Shown here piece by piece: positions 53,948 through 63,377 of a DNA stretch of 64,000 bases. A model generated the notes under the pieces. That model saw nothing but the letters and a program-made list of their open reading frames with translations, did no database searches and had not been told where the DNA came from. The stretch is taken from the NCBI GenBank assembly GCA_964446655.1, contig CAYUPL010000010.1, positions 19,448 through 83,447 of the forward strand, read 5' to 3'. The stretch comes from Desulfopila_A sp964446655 (lineage in GTDB: Bacteria > Desulfobacterota > Desulfobulbia > Desulfobulbales > Desulfocapsaceae). The position numbers and the translations under genes are program-made. Every line of letters begins with the position of its first letter. The first letter of the stretch is position 1.

Positions 53948-55129
53948 ATGGACACAAATGATACAATCGTAAAGAAAGTGGTTGCGGCAAGCAAAGAGAT
54001 GAATCGCCGTGATTTTATCAAAAAATCGACTGTTGCGGGGACTGCTCTCCTGACAGCAAGTAGTGTAGGGCCGTGGTTTATCAAAGACGCTTTGTCTACA
54101 TCCGGCACATTGAAGCTTTTCACCTGGCCGGACTATTCCAAGCCCGAGGTTATCGCCGCCTTTGAAAAAGCCACCGGCATTAAGGTGAAAATCACCAACT
54201 ACAGTACCAACCAGGAATGTATGAATAAATTGAGGGCGGCCAGGGCCACGGGTTTTGATATTGCCCAGCCCTCACTTACCGAATTCCAGCTTCATATGGA
54301 GCATGAACTCTATCGTGAGATAGATGAATCCAGAATACCCAATCTGCAAAATCTGGAAAAGGCTTTCTATGAAAAATCGAAGACCCTTGGCGGCGTGATT
54401 CGCGGTAAGCGCATCGGTCTTCCCTATGACTGGGGTACTGAGGCGATGGCCTGGAATACGGCGGAAAATACTTTTGCCTATGATGAACTATCATTTGGGA
54501 CTATGTGGGACGAAAAATATGTTGGAAAGGTTACCTGTCGTCCTCACTCGGTATTCATTGGCGCTGGTCTCTATCTGGAATCAATTGGAAAAATTGATAC
54601 CAACCGGATGTATGACACCTATGCATCCGAGGAAAAGATGCGGCAGGCGTATGACGAAATCCTGGCCTTTCTCATTGCAAAGAAGAAAAATATTAAAATG
54701 TTCTGGAACAATGCCCAGGATCATCAGTTGGCCTTTCTGCAAAATGGATGCGTTGTCGGGCAAACCTGGGATGGGCCCATTCTGACCATGAAAAAGGAAG
54801 GCAAGCCTGTTTCCTATATGGCGCCCAAGGAAGGTGCCATGACCTGGGTTGATTCCATGGCAATTGTCAAAAACGCTGAAAACCTTGAACAGGCCTATGC
54901 TTTCATCAACTGGGCCTATACACCGGAGGCCGGTGCCGTCATGGCTAAAGCCACGGGATATAACAGTGTGGTTAAAGGGGCTGCCGATCTTCTTGATGCG
55001 GCAACCAGAAAGAATTTTCAGGAAGCATATCCGGGAGACGCACTGGATAAATTGTGGTGGTATGTCTCCGAACCTGCCTGGTTTGTCCCTGCACGAACCG
55101 AATATCGAGATAAATTTCAAGCAGCTTGA
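53948..55129 (+). CDS. potD: Spermidine/putrescine-type substrate-binding protein
   Basis: The 393-residue protein has a Tat-type signal (NRRDFIKKSTVAGTALLTAS, residues 19-38) and a PotD fold: LKLFTWPDYSKPEVIAAFEK, then GLPYDWGTEAMAWN. The ATG follows AAGGAGAGAGAG. It is the first gene of a complete importer with potA, potB and potC. Polyamine specificity is inferred from the family and subunit order. Confidence 0.9.
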   Translation: MDTNDTIVKKVVAASKEMNRRDFIKKSTVAGTALLTASSVGPWFIKDALSTSGTLKLFTWPDYSKPEVIAAFEKATGIKVKITNYSTNQECMNKLRAARATGFDIAQPSLTEFQLHMEHELYREIDESRIPNLQNLEKAFYEKSKTLGGVIRGKRIGLPYDWGTEAMAWNTAENTFAYDELSFGTMWDEKYVGKVTCRPHSVFIGAGLYLESIGKIDTNRMYDTYASEEKMRQAYDEILAFLIAKKKNIKMFWNNAQDHQLAFLQNGCVVGQTWDGPILTMKKEGKPVSYMAPKEGAMTWVDSMAIVKNAENLEQAYAFINWAYTPEAGAVMAKATGYNSVVKGAADLLDAATRKNFQEAYPGDALDKLWWYVSEPAWFVPARTEYRDKFQAA

Positions 55130-55153
55130 TGTATTGAAGAAGAGCTTGACGTC

Positions 55154-55201
55154 TGGAGGGAGGACGCTTCATCTGGTCTCCCCTCCATGCTTTCATTTTT
55201 T
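55154..55201 (+). terminator. Hairpin between potD and potA
   Basis: TGGAGGG (55154-55160) pairs with CCCTCCA (55181-55187); after a two-base mismatch GAC/GTC extends the stem. A T-rich stretch (TTTCATTTTTTA) follows. It resembles a partial terminator after the SBP gene. Confidence 0.65.
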
Positions 55202-55236
55202 ATCCGGAATAGTAATTTTCATCTGGAAGAGTAAGT

Positions 55237-56325
55237 ATGGGACAGGATGTAGCAATCGTTGATGCGGGAATATGTTTCGATAGCTTGTGGGCCGTTCGAC
55301 ATATCGATGTGCACATAGATAAGGGTGAATTTTTCAGCTTTCTGGGACCATCAGGTTGTGGTAAAACCACTCTCCTCCGTCTGGTGTCTGGTTTTTTGGA
55401 GCCCACCGAGGGACAAATCAAAATTAACGGACGTGATATGCGAGGTATAGGCCCAAATAAGCGAAACACCTCTCTGATCTTCCAGAACCTTGCCCTTTTC
55501 CCGCTGATGAGTGTGTCTGAAAATATCGGTTTTGGCCTTGAAGTAAGGGGAATCTCAAAGAAAGAACGAAAACAAAAGGTCGGTGAGCTTCTTGATCTTG
55601 TTGATCTGCCGGGCAGTGGTGAGAAAATGGTCAATGATCTTTCCGGAGGCCAGAAGCAGAGAGTCGCCATTGCCAGAGCCCTGGCGGTGGAACCCTCGGT
55701 GCTGATGCTTGACGAACCGCTTTCCGCTCTCGATCTTAAACTCAGGCAACATATGCGGGCCGAACTGCGCAAAATTCAACAGCAAACAAAAGTAACTTTC
55801 ATCTATATTACCCATGATCAGACCGAAGCGTTGACAATGTCGGACCGGATAGCGGTTATGTCGCGTGGCAGGATCGAACAACTGGGAAGTCCCTCTGTAA
55901 TTTATAACAATCCCTGTTCTCCATTTGTTGCCTCGTTTGTCGGAGAGACTAATCGATTTAGCGGAAAGGTGCATACAGTCAATGGGACAACCGCATTGTT
56001 GGATTCTGCCCTGGGGCCATTACAAGGCCGCAACCCTTTTAAATTGCAGCCGGGTTCGCCCTCTGTCGGTTTTGTCCGACCCGAGACAATCTCATTGGGC
56101 CACGGCGATGCATCCTCCAATATCCTGAATTGCAGAGTAGAAAAATGGAGTTTTGAAGGTGCCTATATTAATCTGATAGTTCGGACCGGTGATGATAAAA
56201 AAGTGATTGTGCGGTTGAACAACAGTGGATCTCATTTCGATTTCAGACCGGATAAGAAGGTGAAGATCACTTTTGATTCGCACAATCTTCTGCTCCTGGC
56301 GGATAAGGAGCAGCAAAGTGTTTGA
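55237..56325 (+). CDS. potA: Polyamine ABC transporter ATP-binding protein
   Basis: The 362-residue ATPase has Walker A GPSGCGKTTLLR, Q-loop LIFQNLALFPLMSV, signature LSGGQKQRVAIARAL and Walker B VLMLDEPLSALDLK. A TOBE domain follows from about residue 270 (PSVGFVRPETISLG). It powers PotB and PotC. The ATG follows GGAAGAG. Confidence 0.94.
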   Translation: MGQDVAIVDAGICFDSLWAVRHIDVHIDKGEFFSFLGPSGCGKTTLLRLVSGFLEPTEGQIKINGRDMRGIGPNKRNTSLIFQNLALFPLMSVSENIGFGLEVRGISKKERKQKVGELLDLVDLPGSGEKMVNDLSGGQKQRVAIARALAVEPSVLMLDEPLSALDLKLRQHMRAELRKIQQQTKVTFIYITHDQTEALTMSDRIAVMSRGRIEQLGSPSVIYNNPCSPFVASFVGETNRFSGKVHTVNGTTALLDSALGPLQGRNPFKLQPGSPSVGFVRPETISLGHGDASSNILNCRVEKWSFEGAYINLIVRTGDDKKVIVRLNNSGSHFDFRPDKKVKITFDSHNLLLLADKEQQSV

Positions 56326-57211
56326 ACTCTTCCGCGAACCTTTAAAGAAATTTGGAGGTATCGGCACGGCGTATATTTTTGTGGCGGTGGGGATCTGGTT
56401 GCTTTTCTTGGTAATTATCCCTCAGCTGATCATGATTGATTATTCCTTGCGCCCCGTATTGCCGTTACGGGAGATTGGCGGTCCCAAAGATATCTGGACC
56501 CTGGAACATTATATACAGATAGCCGGTAACTCGCTGCACCGTACCATCTTTGCGAAAACTATCTGGTCAAGCCTGCTGGTGACATTTTTTGCTCTCGGTA
56601 TCTGCTATCCTGTTTCCTATTATCTGGCGCAGGTAGTAAAACGTCGAACTTTGGGGTGGTTGATGATGGCGTTGATCATTCCTTATTGGATAAACGAACT
56701 CTTACGGTTGTTTGCCTGGCAGATAATTCTTGCTGACAGCGGTATTCTTAACCAGGTCATGTTGTGGCTGGCACTTATCAGTGAGCCGATCAATTTTCGT
56801 GCAGGAAATGGTGCTGTTATTGTTGGAATGTCGTACGCGTATATCCTTTTCATGGTTTTTCCTCTATATAATGCAATGGAGAGTCTTGATCGTAATCAGA
56901 TCGAAGCGGCCCGCGATCTTGGCGCATCCTGGATGCGTATCCACCGGCGTGTCGTTATCCCCCATGCCAAGCAAGGAATCGCTACCGGATGTATCATGAC
57001 GTTTATGCTGGCGGCAGGCACCATTGCCGCTCCACAGCTGCTGGGAAGCCCTTCGAGTTTCTGGTTCACGGAAATCATCTACAACAACTTTGAAACAGCC
57101 AACTGGAATCAGGGAGCCGCGTATGCAGCTACTTTAGCAGGTTTATGTCTGATCTTTGTTTTTATTATGCTCAGGATTTTCCGGGTCAGTCTTAAGGAGC
57201 TTGGTCGATGA
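56318..57211 (+). CDS. potB: Polyamine ABC transporter permease PotB
   Basis: The 297-residue permease has about six spans and the EAA loop EAARDLGASWMRIHRRVVIP. The GTG at 56318, behind AAGGAG, gives a normal PotB start and an 8-nt overlap with potA; an ATG at 56273 would add an unlikely N-terminus. It forms the channel with PotC. Confidence 0.92.
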   Translation: MFELFREPLKKFGGIGTAYIFVAVGIWLLFLVIIPQLIMIDYSLRPVLPLREIGGPKDIWTLEHYIQIAGNSLHRTIFAKTIWSSLLVTFFALGICYPVSYYLAQVVKRRTLGWLMMALIIPYWINELLRLFAWQIILADSGILNQVMLWLALISEPINFRAGNGAVIVGMSYAYILFMVFPLYNAMESLDRNQIEAARDLGASWMRIHRRVVIPHAKQGIATGCIMTFMLAAGTIAAPQLLGSPSSFWFTEIIYNNFETANWNQGAAYAATLAGLCLIFVFIMLRIFRVSLKELGR

Positions 57212-58005
57212 TGACATCACAGAGAATCATAAACGTCGTCTCTGCCCTGTATCTCCTCCTGTTTTTTGCCTATCTCTTCCTGCCATTGATTTTTATGGGT
57301 ATAGTAGCTTTCAATACAAGCACTATTCCCCAGGTCACACCATGGGAAGGCTTTACCCTGCGCTGGTTTGTTGAACTCTATCATGACAAACAGATGTGGA
57401 GTGCTCTGTCGAACAGCATTATTGTCGGTATAGCGGTTGTCTGCATCTCCGTCCCCATTGGTATAGCTGCGGCACTTCTGTTGACCCGACTGCAGTTTAA
57501 AGGCAAGGATGTTATCTATGCCGTTTTTGTCTCCCCCATTCTTACCCCTGGAATAATACTTGGAATCTCAACGTTTCTATTCTGGGACAGGACGTTCACC
57601 ATATCGGGAGGTTTATGGACTGCGGTAATGGCTCAGTCAACATTTATCAGTTCGTACTGTATGTTGCTTATTATGGCGCGAATACAGAGATTCGATCAGG
57701 TGCAGGAGGAAGCGGCATTTGATCTTGGTGCAAGCCATCAGCAGGTTTTCTGGAAGGTGACCATCCCTTTTCTTCGTCCGGCTATTTATTCCAGCATGGC
57801 CCTGGCGTTTATGCAGAGCTTTGAAAACTACAATACAACGCTTTTTGCAATTGGCTTTGACCAGACACTGCCGATTTATATCGGCACTCAACTCAGGGTA
57901 TTTATTAGTCCGGCAATGAACGCGCTGGCGGTAATATTCATCGTTGTCAGCGTAGTTGGAGCCTTTCTCTGGCAGTATGCCTGCAGAAAAGAAAAGGGGG
58001 CCTGA
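57208..58005 (+). CDS. potC: Polyamine ABC transporter permease PotC
   Basis: The 265-residue permease has about six spans and an EAA loop (EEAAFDLGASHQQVFWKVTI). The N-terminal part FNTSTIPQVTPWEGFTLRWF is typical of PotC. It overlaps potB by 4 nt. It is the last gene of the operon. Confidence 0.93.
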   Translation: MMTSQRIINVVSALYLLLFFAYLFLPLIFMGIVAFNTSTIPQVTPWEGFTLRWFVELYHDKQMWSALSNSIIVGIAVVCISVPIGIAAALLLTRLQFKGKDVIYAVFVSPILTPGIILGISTFLFWDRTFTISGGLWTAVMAQSTFISSYCMLLIMARIQRFDQVQEEAAFDLGASHQQVFWKVTIPFLRPAIYSSMALAFMQSFENYNTTLFAIGFDQTLPIYIGTQLRVFISPAMNALAVIFIVVSVVGAFLWQYACRKEKGA

Positions 58006-58091
58006 ACCGGAATTTTCCGCGAGCATGGGTTATGTAGTGGAAAAAATATTGCCTGAGCTGTTATTTTTCTATGGTAGCGATTGCAGCTGAA

Positions 58092-59006
58092 TCAGAAAGT
58101 GAGCAGATAGATGCCGGCCACGGCTATAACAGCGCCGCTGATGGCGCACCATGAAACATGTTCTTTATGGAGAAAAAAAGAAAAAGGGATGATGCAGATC
58201 GGTACCAGGGAAAAGATGGTCGAAGCAACTCCTGTTGTCAGATAGTGCAGGGCAAAAAGGGCAAGGGAGACGCCTAGAAACGGGCCTGCTATTGCGCCTG
58301 CGGATGTGAACAACATAGCCTTTTTATCATGCAGAGCGGTTCGGACATTGGTCCATCTGTGAGTTATGGTAAAAAACAAAATGAAACATATAAATGAGGC
58401 GATAACTCGTATTTGTGTAGCGGCAAACGGATCAAGATAGCCTGTTTCCGTCTGCATGCCGGCTTTGCTTAACACCATGCCGCAGGCCTGGCCAAGCATG
58501 GCCAGCAGGCCGAAGATAACTCCGGCGAAGGTGATATTGCGCTGTGTTCTCTGCCGTATCGTCTTATGGCTCCTGTTGCGCTCGAAAATCACAATGGCTA
58601 CACCATTTAGTGTTACGATAATGCCGAGCCATTGGTGCAGCATATAGTGTTCCTTGAGAAACAACCAGCCGATGATTGCAGCGGTCGGTGCGGCAAGGCT
58701 GTGCAGCAGCATGGCAACTCTGGGCCCTACTTCAACCAGAGCCTTAAAGAGAAAAATATCACCGATGAAAAAGCCCACCACTCCGGAGAGACTGAGAAGA
58801 AGCCAGGCCCGTCCGGGAAAGTCCAGTGGGACGGGACTGCCGTCACGAAAGAGAAGAAAGACGCTGAACAACAAAAAGGCTATCCCGATCCGGACAATAT
58901 TGACGGGGGTAGGGCCGACTTTTTTTGAGGCTGCTTCAAAGAACTGAACACTGATGGTCCAGCACAAAACAGTGATGCAGGCGATAAGTAAACCCGTAAA
59001 AGACAT
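58092..59006 (-). CDS. EamA/DMT family transporter
   Basis: The 304-residue protein has ten predicted spans in two EamA repeats (about 1-140 and 155-304). LSGVVGFFIGDIFLFKALVE and the second-repeat segment AGPFLGVSLALFALHYLTTG are typical. DMT exporters move amino acids, metabolites or drugs; the substrate is unknown. It is a single gene, converging with the pot operon. Confidence 0.88.
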   Translation of the reverse strand: MSFTGLLIACITVLCWTISVQFFEAASKKVGPTPVNIVRIGIAFLLFSVFLLFRDGSPVPLDFPGRAWLLLSLSGVVGFFIGDIFLFKALVEVGPRVAMLLHSLAAPTAAIIGWLFLKEHYMLHQWLGIIVTLNGVAIVIFERNRSHKTIRQRTQRNITFAGVIFGLLAMLGQACGMVLSKAGMQTETGYLDPFAATQIRVIASFICFILFFTITHRWTNVRTALHDKKAMLFTSAGAIAGPFLGVSLALFALHYLTTGVASTIFSLVPICIIPFSFFLHKEHVSWCAISGAVIAVAGIYLLTF

Positions 59007-59226
59007 ACTATCCTGATGTGTCGGTTAATAGGAAAATAGAAAAAGTCGTCTTTATTCCAGGTTAAAGAAAACAGAACAGAGACTCTTCGCTTAACAGTAA
59101 TTGAATAGCTGCAATTTATTAGGAAAACAAGGGAAATATCAATTGCTTTTAGAAAAGTTTCCAGGTCTGTTTTCGGTGAGGTCAAAAGTTGTTTGTGCAA
59201 GCAGACGGCTAATGGGCAATAGCGAG

Positions 59227-60867
59227 CTAATTTTTGAAAAAATCCGTCTTTTGGGGGTCGAAGAACTCACAGCGGTTTTTACCCTGGCGTTTTGCTTCGT
59301 ACATGGCCATATCGGCGTTGCGGATAAGCAGGTCCGGTTCCGAACCATGAACTGGAAAAAGAGCCATGCCTATGCTTACACTCATCGGACAGGAATCGTT
59401 CTCTTTGGCAATACAAGCCAGGATGCGGCCCCGGATTTTTTCGGCCACATTTTTTACATCAGCACTTTTACCGCTTTCCAGCAGGGCAAGAACGAACTCG
59501 TCTCCTCCCCAGCGGCAAAGCAGGTCTGATTCTCTCAAGCAGCTTTGCAGCGTCTTGGCAACAATCTGAAGTATCTGGTCCCCTCTGTCATGACCGTAGT
59601 GATCGTTTATGGCCTTGAAATTGTCGAGATCAAGAAACAGGACGGCCACCTGCTGTTCATACCTATGGGCGTGTTTCAGGTTTTGTTGCAGGATGTCATG
59701 GAAGAGTCTTCTGTTGGGCAGGTAGGTTAAGGCATCGTGGTACGCCATGAACTGGAGCTGCTCTTTTACTTTGTTCAAATCGGTGATATCATGCAGGGAA
59801 ACAACAGCACCGAGGGAGTTTCCAGTACTATCCTGCATGGCCTGGCCATTGACCCGCAGAATGCGTCGTTCTGCCCCTTGAGGGATGATGGTAATCACTT
59901 TGTTTCTTAGTGTTTCGCCCCGTAATGTTCTTGCCAGAGGACCTTCGCCTGGTGCGACGGGACTGCTGCTGGTTTCGTTGTAGAATCCAAGTTGATGGAG
60001 AGATTCAGGTGGAGGCTGATCTTGCGCAATACCAAAGAGTTCGCGACTGGCGCGGTTAAAAAGAATTATTTTGCCGGTCGGGTCGCAAGCGGCAATGCCG
60101 TCGCGAACATGCTCCAGGATGGAATTCTGCAGGATTTGCTGTTTTTCAACCAGAGAGACAGCCTGTTTCAATGGTGTAATATCGAGAAAGTACCAGACTC
60201 GGCCGATATGAATGTCGTTGCTGAAAATAGGGTAGGTATGGCGATAGAGTGTTCGCCCATCACGCAGATAGATTTCATCGGTGCTGCTCTCGGTTGGGTT
60301 TTGGTAGAGTTGGCGGACTTTGGCAAGAAATTCAGCGGGAGCAGCCAGTTGATCGAGAATATAATTGAGGCTGGCCTCTTCGTCCCGTGATTCCTGGATC
60401 TCTGGCGGAATATTCCAGATTCGAACAAACTCCTGATTGAAAGAGATCATCTCCATCTGGCCGTTAACGAGCAGGATCCCGCCCGGATTGTTCTGATACT
60501 GGGCCTCAAGAACGGCGGCGTACCGACATGTGCCGCCGCATCCGGTGGTATAGACATCCTGCGGTTGAACGATGAAAATATAGCCACCATCTGCAGTCAG
60601 GACTGCCCGGAGAGTGGCGCAAAGGGAATTTTCAGATTCAGGAAGAAGAGTAATCAAGAACGTTTGCGGCATGCCGACAGTGAGCTTTTGAAGAAAGGCT
60701 GACAATGCTGGAATATCGTCAGGGCTGAGAAAATCCCTGAATCCGGCAAAGGTTTTGCTGTCTCGAGTATTGTTGAAGAGTTTTCGAGCTTCGGTGTTCA
60801 TTTTCACAACCTGCCATTCTGCATCAAGTTGTATTGCTGCTGCGGGAAGGTTTTCGAAAATATTCAT
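59227..60867 (-). CDS. PAS-domain diguanylate cyclase
   Basis: The 546-residue protein has about three PAS domains (about 1-100, 120-245 and 250-365) and a C-terminal GGDEF domain (about 375-540). The active site RWGGDEF (GGDEF 454-458) is intact, and an I-site RESD lies five residues before it, so feedback inhibition by c-di-GMP is expected. No EAL domain or membrane span is present. It should be a cytosolic sensor. Confidence 0.92.
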   Translation of the reverse strand: MNIFENLPAAAIQLDAEWQVVKMNTEARKLFNNTRDSKTFAGFRDFLSPDDIPALSAFLQKLTVGMPQTFLITLLPESENSLCATLRAVLTADGGYIFIVQPQDVYTTGCGGTCRYAAVLEAQYQNNPGGILLVNGQMEMISFNQEFVRIWNIPPEIQESRDEEASLNYILDQLAAPAEFLAKVRQLYQNPTESSTDEIYLRDGRTLYRHTYPIFSNDIHIGRVWYFLDITPLKQAVSLVEKQQILQNSILEHVRDGIAACDPTGKIILFNRASRELFGIAQDQPPPESLHQLGFYNETSSSPVAPGEGPLARTLRGETLRNKVITIIPQGAERRILRVNGQAMQDSTGNSLGAVVSLHDITDLNKVKEQLQFMAYHDALTYLPNRRLFHDILQQNLKHAHRYEQQVAVLFLDLDNFKAINDHYGHDRGDQILQIVAKTLQSCLRESDLLCRWGGDEFVLALLESGKSADVKNVAEKIRGRILACIAKENDSCPMSVSIGMALFPVHGSEPDLLIRNADMAMYEAKRQGKNRCEFFDPQKTDFFKN

Positions 60868-60946
60868 AGCAATGGTATAAGTGATTAATATTATATGTAA
60901 ATATCAATAAAAAAAGAGCATCCGGAGTATTGCTTACACCTATAAC

Positions 60947-61120
60947 ATGGAGATGCACTATGATCAAGCCATCTTCGCTTGGCTGACTCTTTTTTTTATC
61001 CCTCTGCAGTGGCATAAAAAGAATAAGACAGCCTGGTGTCTTGGTGCATTATCCGTGGTTATCTATTATATTATAATGGCACTGATATTCCCCAAAAAAC
61101 TCCATGGCGGGAGCATATGA
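60947..61120 (+). CDS. Small two-span membrane protein coupled to GST
   Basis: A 57-codon frame encodes a hydrophobic protein with two likely spans (IFAWLTLFFIPLQW and LGALSVVIYYIIMALIF) separated by a basic WHKKNKTAW loop. Its stop overlaps the GST start as ATGA, which is the usual sign of translational coupling. No family is recognised and the ribosome binding site is weak. Confidence 0.5.
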   Translation: MEMHYDQAIFAWLTLFFIPLQWHKKNKTAWCLGALSVVIYYIIMALIFPKKLHGGSI

Positions 61121-61803
61121 AACTTATCATCGGCAATAAAAATTATTCATCATGGTCGCTACGTGCCTGGCTGTTGCCGTCTGTTCGTAACATTCCTTTC
61201 AAAGAAGTCAGGGTTGCTCTGTCGCAACCAGGTACTTCAGCGGAAATTGCGCGGTATTCGGCTGCGGGTAAGGTACCTGTCTTGCACGATAAGGAACTGG
61301 TTGTCTGGGACTCCCTGGCCATCTGCGAATATATATCAGAGGCATATCTGGCAGGAAGAGGCTGGCCGGAAGAGCGGAAAATGCGGGCAGAAGCACGGGC
61401 GTATTCTGCCGAAATGCACTCGGGCTTTTTTACCGTCAGGCAGAAAATGCCCATGAACTGCCGCGCTGTAAATCGTACTGTTGCTTATACAGCCGAACTG
61501 CAAAAGGAGATCGCGCGCATCGATTCATTATGGTCGGCGTTGCGTCGAAAATACGGTGATAATGGCGCATGGCTGTTTGGGAAATTCAGTATCGCAGATT
61601 GCATGTTCGCACCGGTCGTCATGCGATTTAACACCTATGGAGTTGCTGTTTCCGAGAGTTCTAAGGAGTATATGGAGACGATGCTGCTCCAGCCTAAAAT
61701 ACAGCTATGGATGGAACAGGCAGCGGCGGAAGAGGAGATTATAGTCGAAGAAGAGGTGGGGTTTGTGTCTTCCAGCGATTCCAACTCATCCTTGGCCAGA
61801 TAG
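61117..61803 (+). CDS. Glutathione S-transferase family protein
   Basis: The 228-residue protein has a thioredoxin-like N-terminal domain starting KLIIGNKNYSSWSLRAWLL (catalytic Ser in the SSWS region), cis-Pro GKVPVLHD and WDSLAICEYI, then a helical C-terminal domain (FSIADCMFAPVVMRF). The ATG at 61117 fits the family start. Its last 13 or so residues run antisense into a RhuM remnant, so the C-terminus was probably changed by an insertion or deletion. Confidence 0.85.
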   Translation: MKLIIGNKNYSSWSLRAWLLPSVRNIPFKEVRVALSQPGTSAEIARYSAAGKVPVLHDKELVVWDSLAICEYISEAYLAGRGWPEERKMRAEARAYSAEMHSGFFTVRQKMPMNCRAVNRTVAYTAELQKEIARIDSLWSALRRKYGDNGAWLFGKFSIADCMFAPVVMRFNTYGVAVSESSKEYMETMLLQPKIQLWMEQAAAEEEIIVEEEVGFVSSSDSNSSLAR

Positions 61804-61964
61804 TTTTTAGCAACCGATACATCGGTTTTCACGACTTTACCGTGCGGAGCCTTTTTCCATGTAGTTAGCCCCATATTGTCCTTGAATATCGTTCTGCGCT
61901 CGATTCCCCTTACTAATACATGATGGAGAGCCCCCGGGGCGTCTATGCGTGCTTGGCGTGGCAT
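61770..61964 (-). pseudogene. REP-type transposase start joined to a RhuM fragment
   Basis: The reverse frame begins MPRQARIDAPGALHHVLVRG, the N-terminus of REP-associated/IS200-like tyrosine transposases, continues as IERRTIF, and then switches to GLTTWKKAPHGKVVKTDVSV and AKNYLAKDELESLE, a piece of the RhuM virulence-protein family. Both are incomplete. It marks a site of past insertion and decay. Confidence 0.75.
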
Positions 61965-62130
61965 GCATCAACTATTAACATTCGATAATTAGGAATAAAA
62001 GTTATAATTTTATGGGCGTCCCTCTCACCTACAAAAAGCACATTTTTTAATAACATTCATCTTCAATAAAACCGCAAGATATAGCCCGTCCATCTTCATG
62101 CCTTTGTTCGGACCTCGCCTGCTGCACTAG

Positions 62131-62676
62131 CTATCCGTCACGTTCCTCGATAGCATCTTTTACTTTCCTTGCCGCTTGATCTACGTTCAGCCCGGAAATG
62201 TCAACCTGAAGGTTCGCCCGCTTATAACTCGTGTGAAAATAGGTGATGTCCTCCTTAATCTCTCTCAGATACAATTTCTTCTCCTTGGGGGCAAGCTTCT
62301 TCTCGATCGGGCGCGAATCAATATCATAGAACCTGATCCTCTTTAGGATGTTATCCGGCTTGTCGCTAACCACAACAGTGGTTCCATTGGATTTCTTTAT
62401 TGCCCGAAGATATCCTCCCATCAGGCCGCTCGGCGGTAAGGCTATCACACAGTCTTGGCTATCAGGACGGTTCAGCAAATGCACCAGAGCCTTCGCAGCT
62501 TCGTTGCGGAAAGAGTGAATTGTAAGGAATCTGTTCTGGAGTTGCTCAATGCTGGTCTCGAAGAAACTCTCGATCTCGTTATCCAGATCGAAAAACCTGA
62601 CGCCCAAAAGCTCCGCGATTTTTTTACCGATCGCCGTTTTTCCGACACAACCGACGCCCGTTAAAAATATGCGCAT
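62131..62676 (-). CDS. Shikimate-kinase-like P-loop kinase
   Basis: The 181-residue protein has a P-loop GVGCVGKT (residues 7-14), FFDLDNEIE (shikimate-binding-like, 28-36) and FRNEAAKAL, so it belongs to the AroK superfamily. The AroK GGG motif is replaced by ALPPSGLMGG. It may be a related small-molecule kinase rather than AroK. The surrounding genes are accessory. Confidence 0.7.
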   Translation of the reverse strand: MRIFLTGVGCVGKTAIGKKIAELLGVRFFDLDNEIESFFETSIEQLQNRFLTIHSFRNEAAKALVHLLNRPDSQDCVIALPPSGLMGGYLRAIKKSNGTTVVVSDKPDNILKRIRFYDIDSRPIEKKLAPKEKKLYLREIKEDITYFHTSYKRANLQVDISGLNVDQAARKVKDAIEERDG

Positions 62677-62718
62677 TTGTATACCTTGTCCGTGGTCTTC
62701 TTGTCCAAATCGCGGAAC

Positions 62719-63027
62719 TCAGCGGCGCGAGGTACGAGCGTCTGCTGGAGCAACTTGTTGGCATTGCTTTTTTTTTGCCATTTTCCATATGAGCGGGATA
62801 GCCACCAATCCAACCAAGAAGACAATCCCTCCGGTTTTGTAAAATACTCCAGCTACAAAACTGTGACAGTAGTATCTGGCCTGAAGTTCAGGAGTGGTAT
62901 CCGGATACGGGATACCGGCAAGTAAGATATCGTAAACAAGCCCCATCATAACGATCACGATACCTATTAATGAAAACCCGGTTGACTTAATGAATCTTAT
63001 ATTTTCTCTATGCCTATCGCCTTGCAT
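62719..63027 (-). CDS. Small membrane protein, unknown
   Basis: The 102-residue protein has two hydrophobic spans (GFSLIGIVIVMMGLVYDILL and TGGIVFLVGLVAIPLIW), separated by a loop with IPYPDTTPELQARYYCH. A basic tail follows. No family is recognised. It lies between the kinase-like gene and the toxin gene on the same strand. Confidence 0.6.
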   Translation of the reverse strand: MQGDRHRENIRFIKSTGFSLIGIVIVMMGLVYDILLAGIPYPDTTPELQARYYCHSFVAGVFYKTGGIVFLVGLVAIPLIWKMAKKKQCQQVAPADARTSRR

Positions 63028-63077
63028 TACCGAGTCTAGTCCGCTTTTGAGCCTTATTCATTCTCTTGATAAGCATA

Positions 63078-63377
63078 TCAAGTTCTTTCGACAGCTTCAA
63101 AACAAAATTTTTGAAATAAGTCAGAGTGGGTTCCAGTCCGCTCGAAGACAACACGGTCGGACTCAACCAGATAAATCAACAGCCAGTCGGATTCAATGTG
63201 GCATTCCCGTCGCCCCTTCCAATTGCCAATCAGCTTATGGTCACGATGAATGTCATCAAGCGACTCCTCAGCCACTAAAGCACGGATGATTATTTTCAAT
63301 TTTTCAAGGTTTTTACCGCGCTTTTTCATCCGCTTAGCGTCGCGTTCAAACTGCTTTGTATATGCGGGTGTCAGCAT
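63078..63377 (-). CDS. YafQ-type mRNA interferase toxin
   Basis: The 99-residue protein resembles YafQ/RelE toxins: PAYTKQFERDAKRMKKRGKN, HKLIGNWKGRRECHIESDWL, then LIYLVESDRVVFERTGTHSD. The catalytic His residues of YafQ (HRDHKL, ECHIE and THSDLF) are present. It follows the antitoxin with a one-base TAATG overlap. Confidence 0.88.
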   Translation of the reverse strand: MLTPAYTKQFERDAKRMKKRGKNLEKLKIIIRALVAEESLDDIHRDHKLIGNWKGRRECHIESDWLLIYLVESDRVVFERTGTHSDLFQKFCFEAVERT

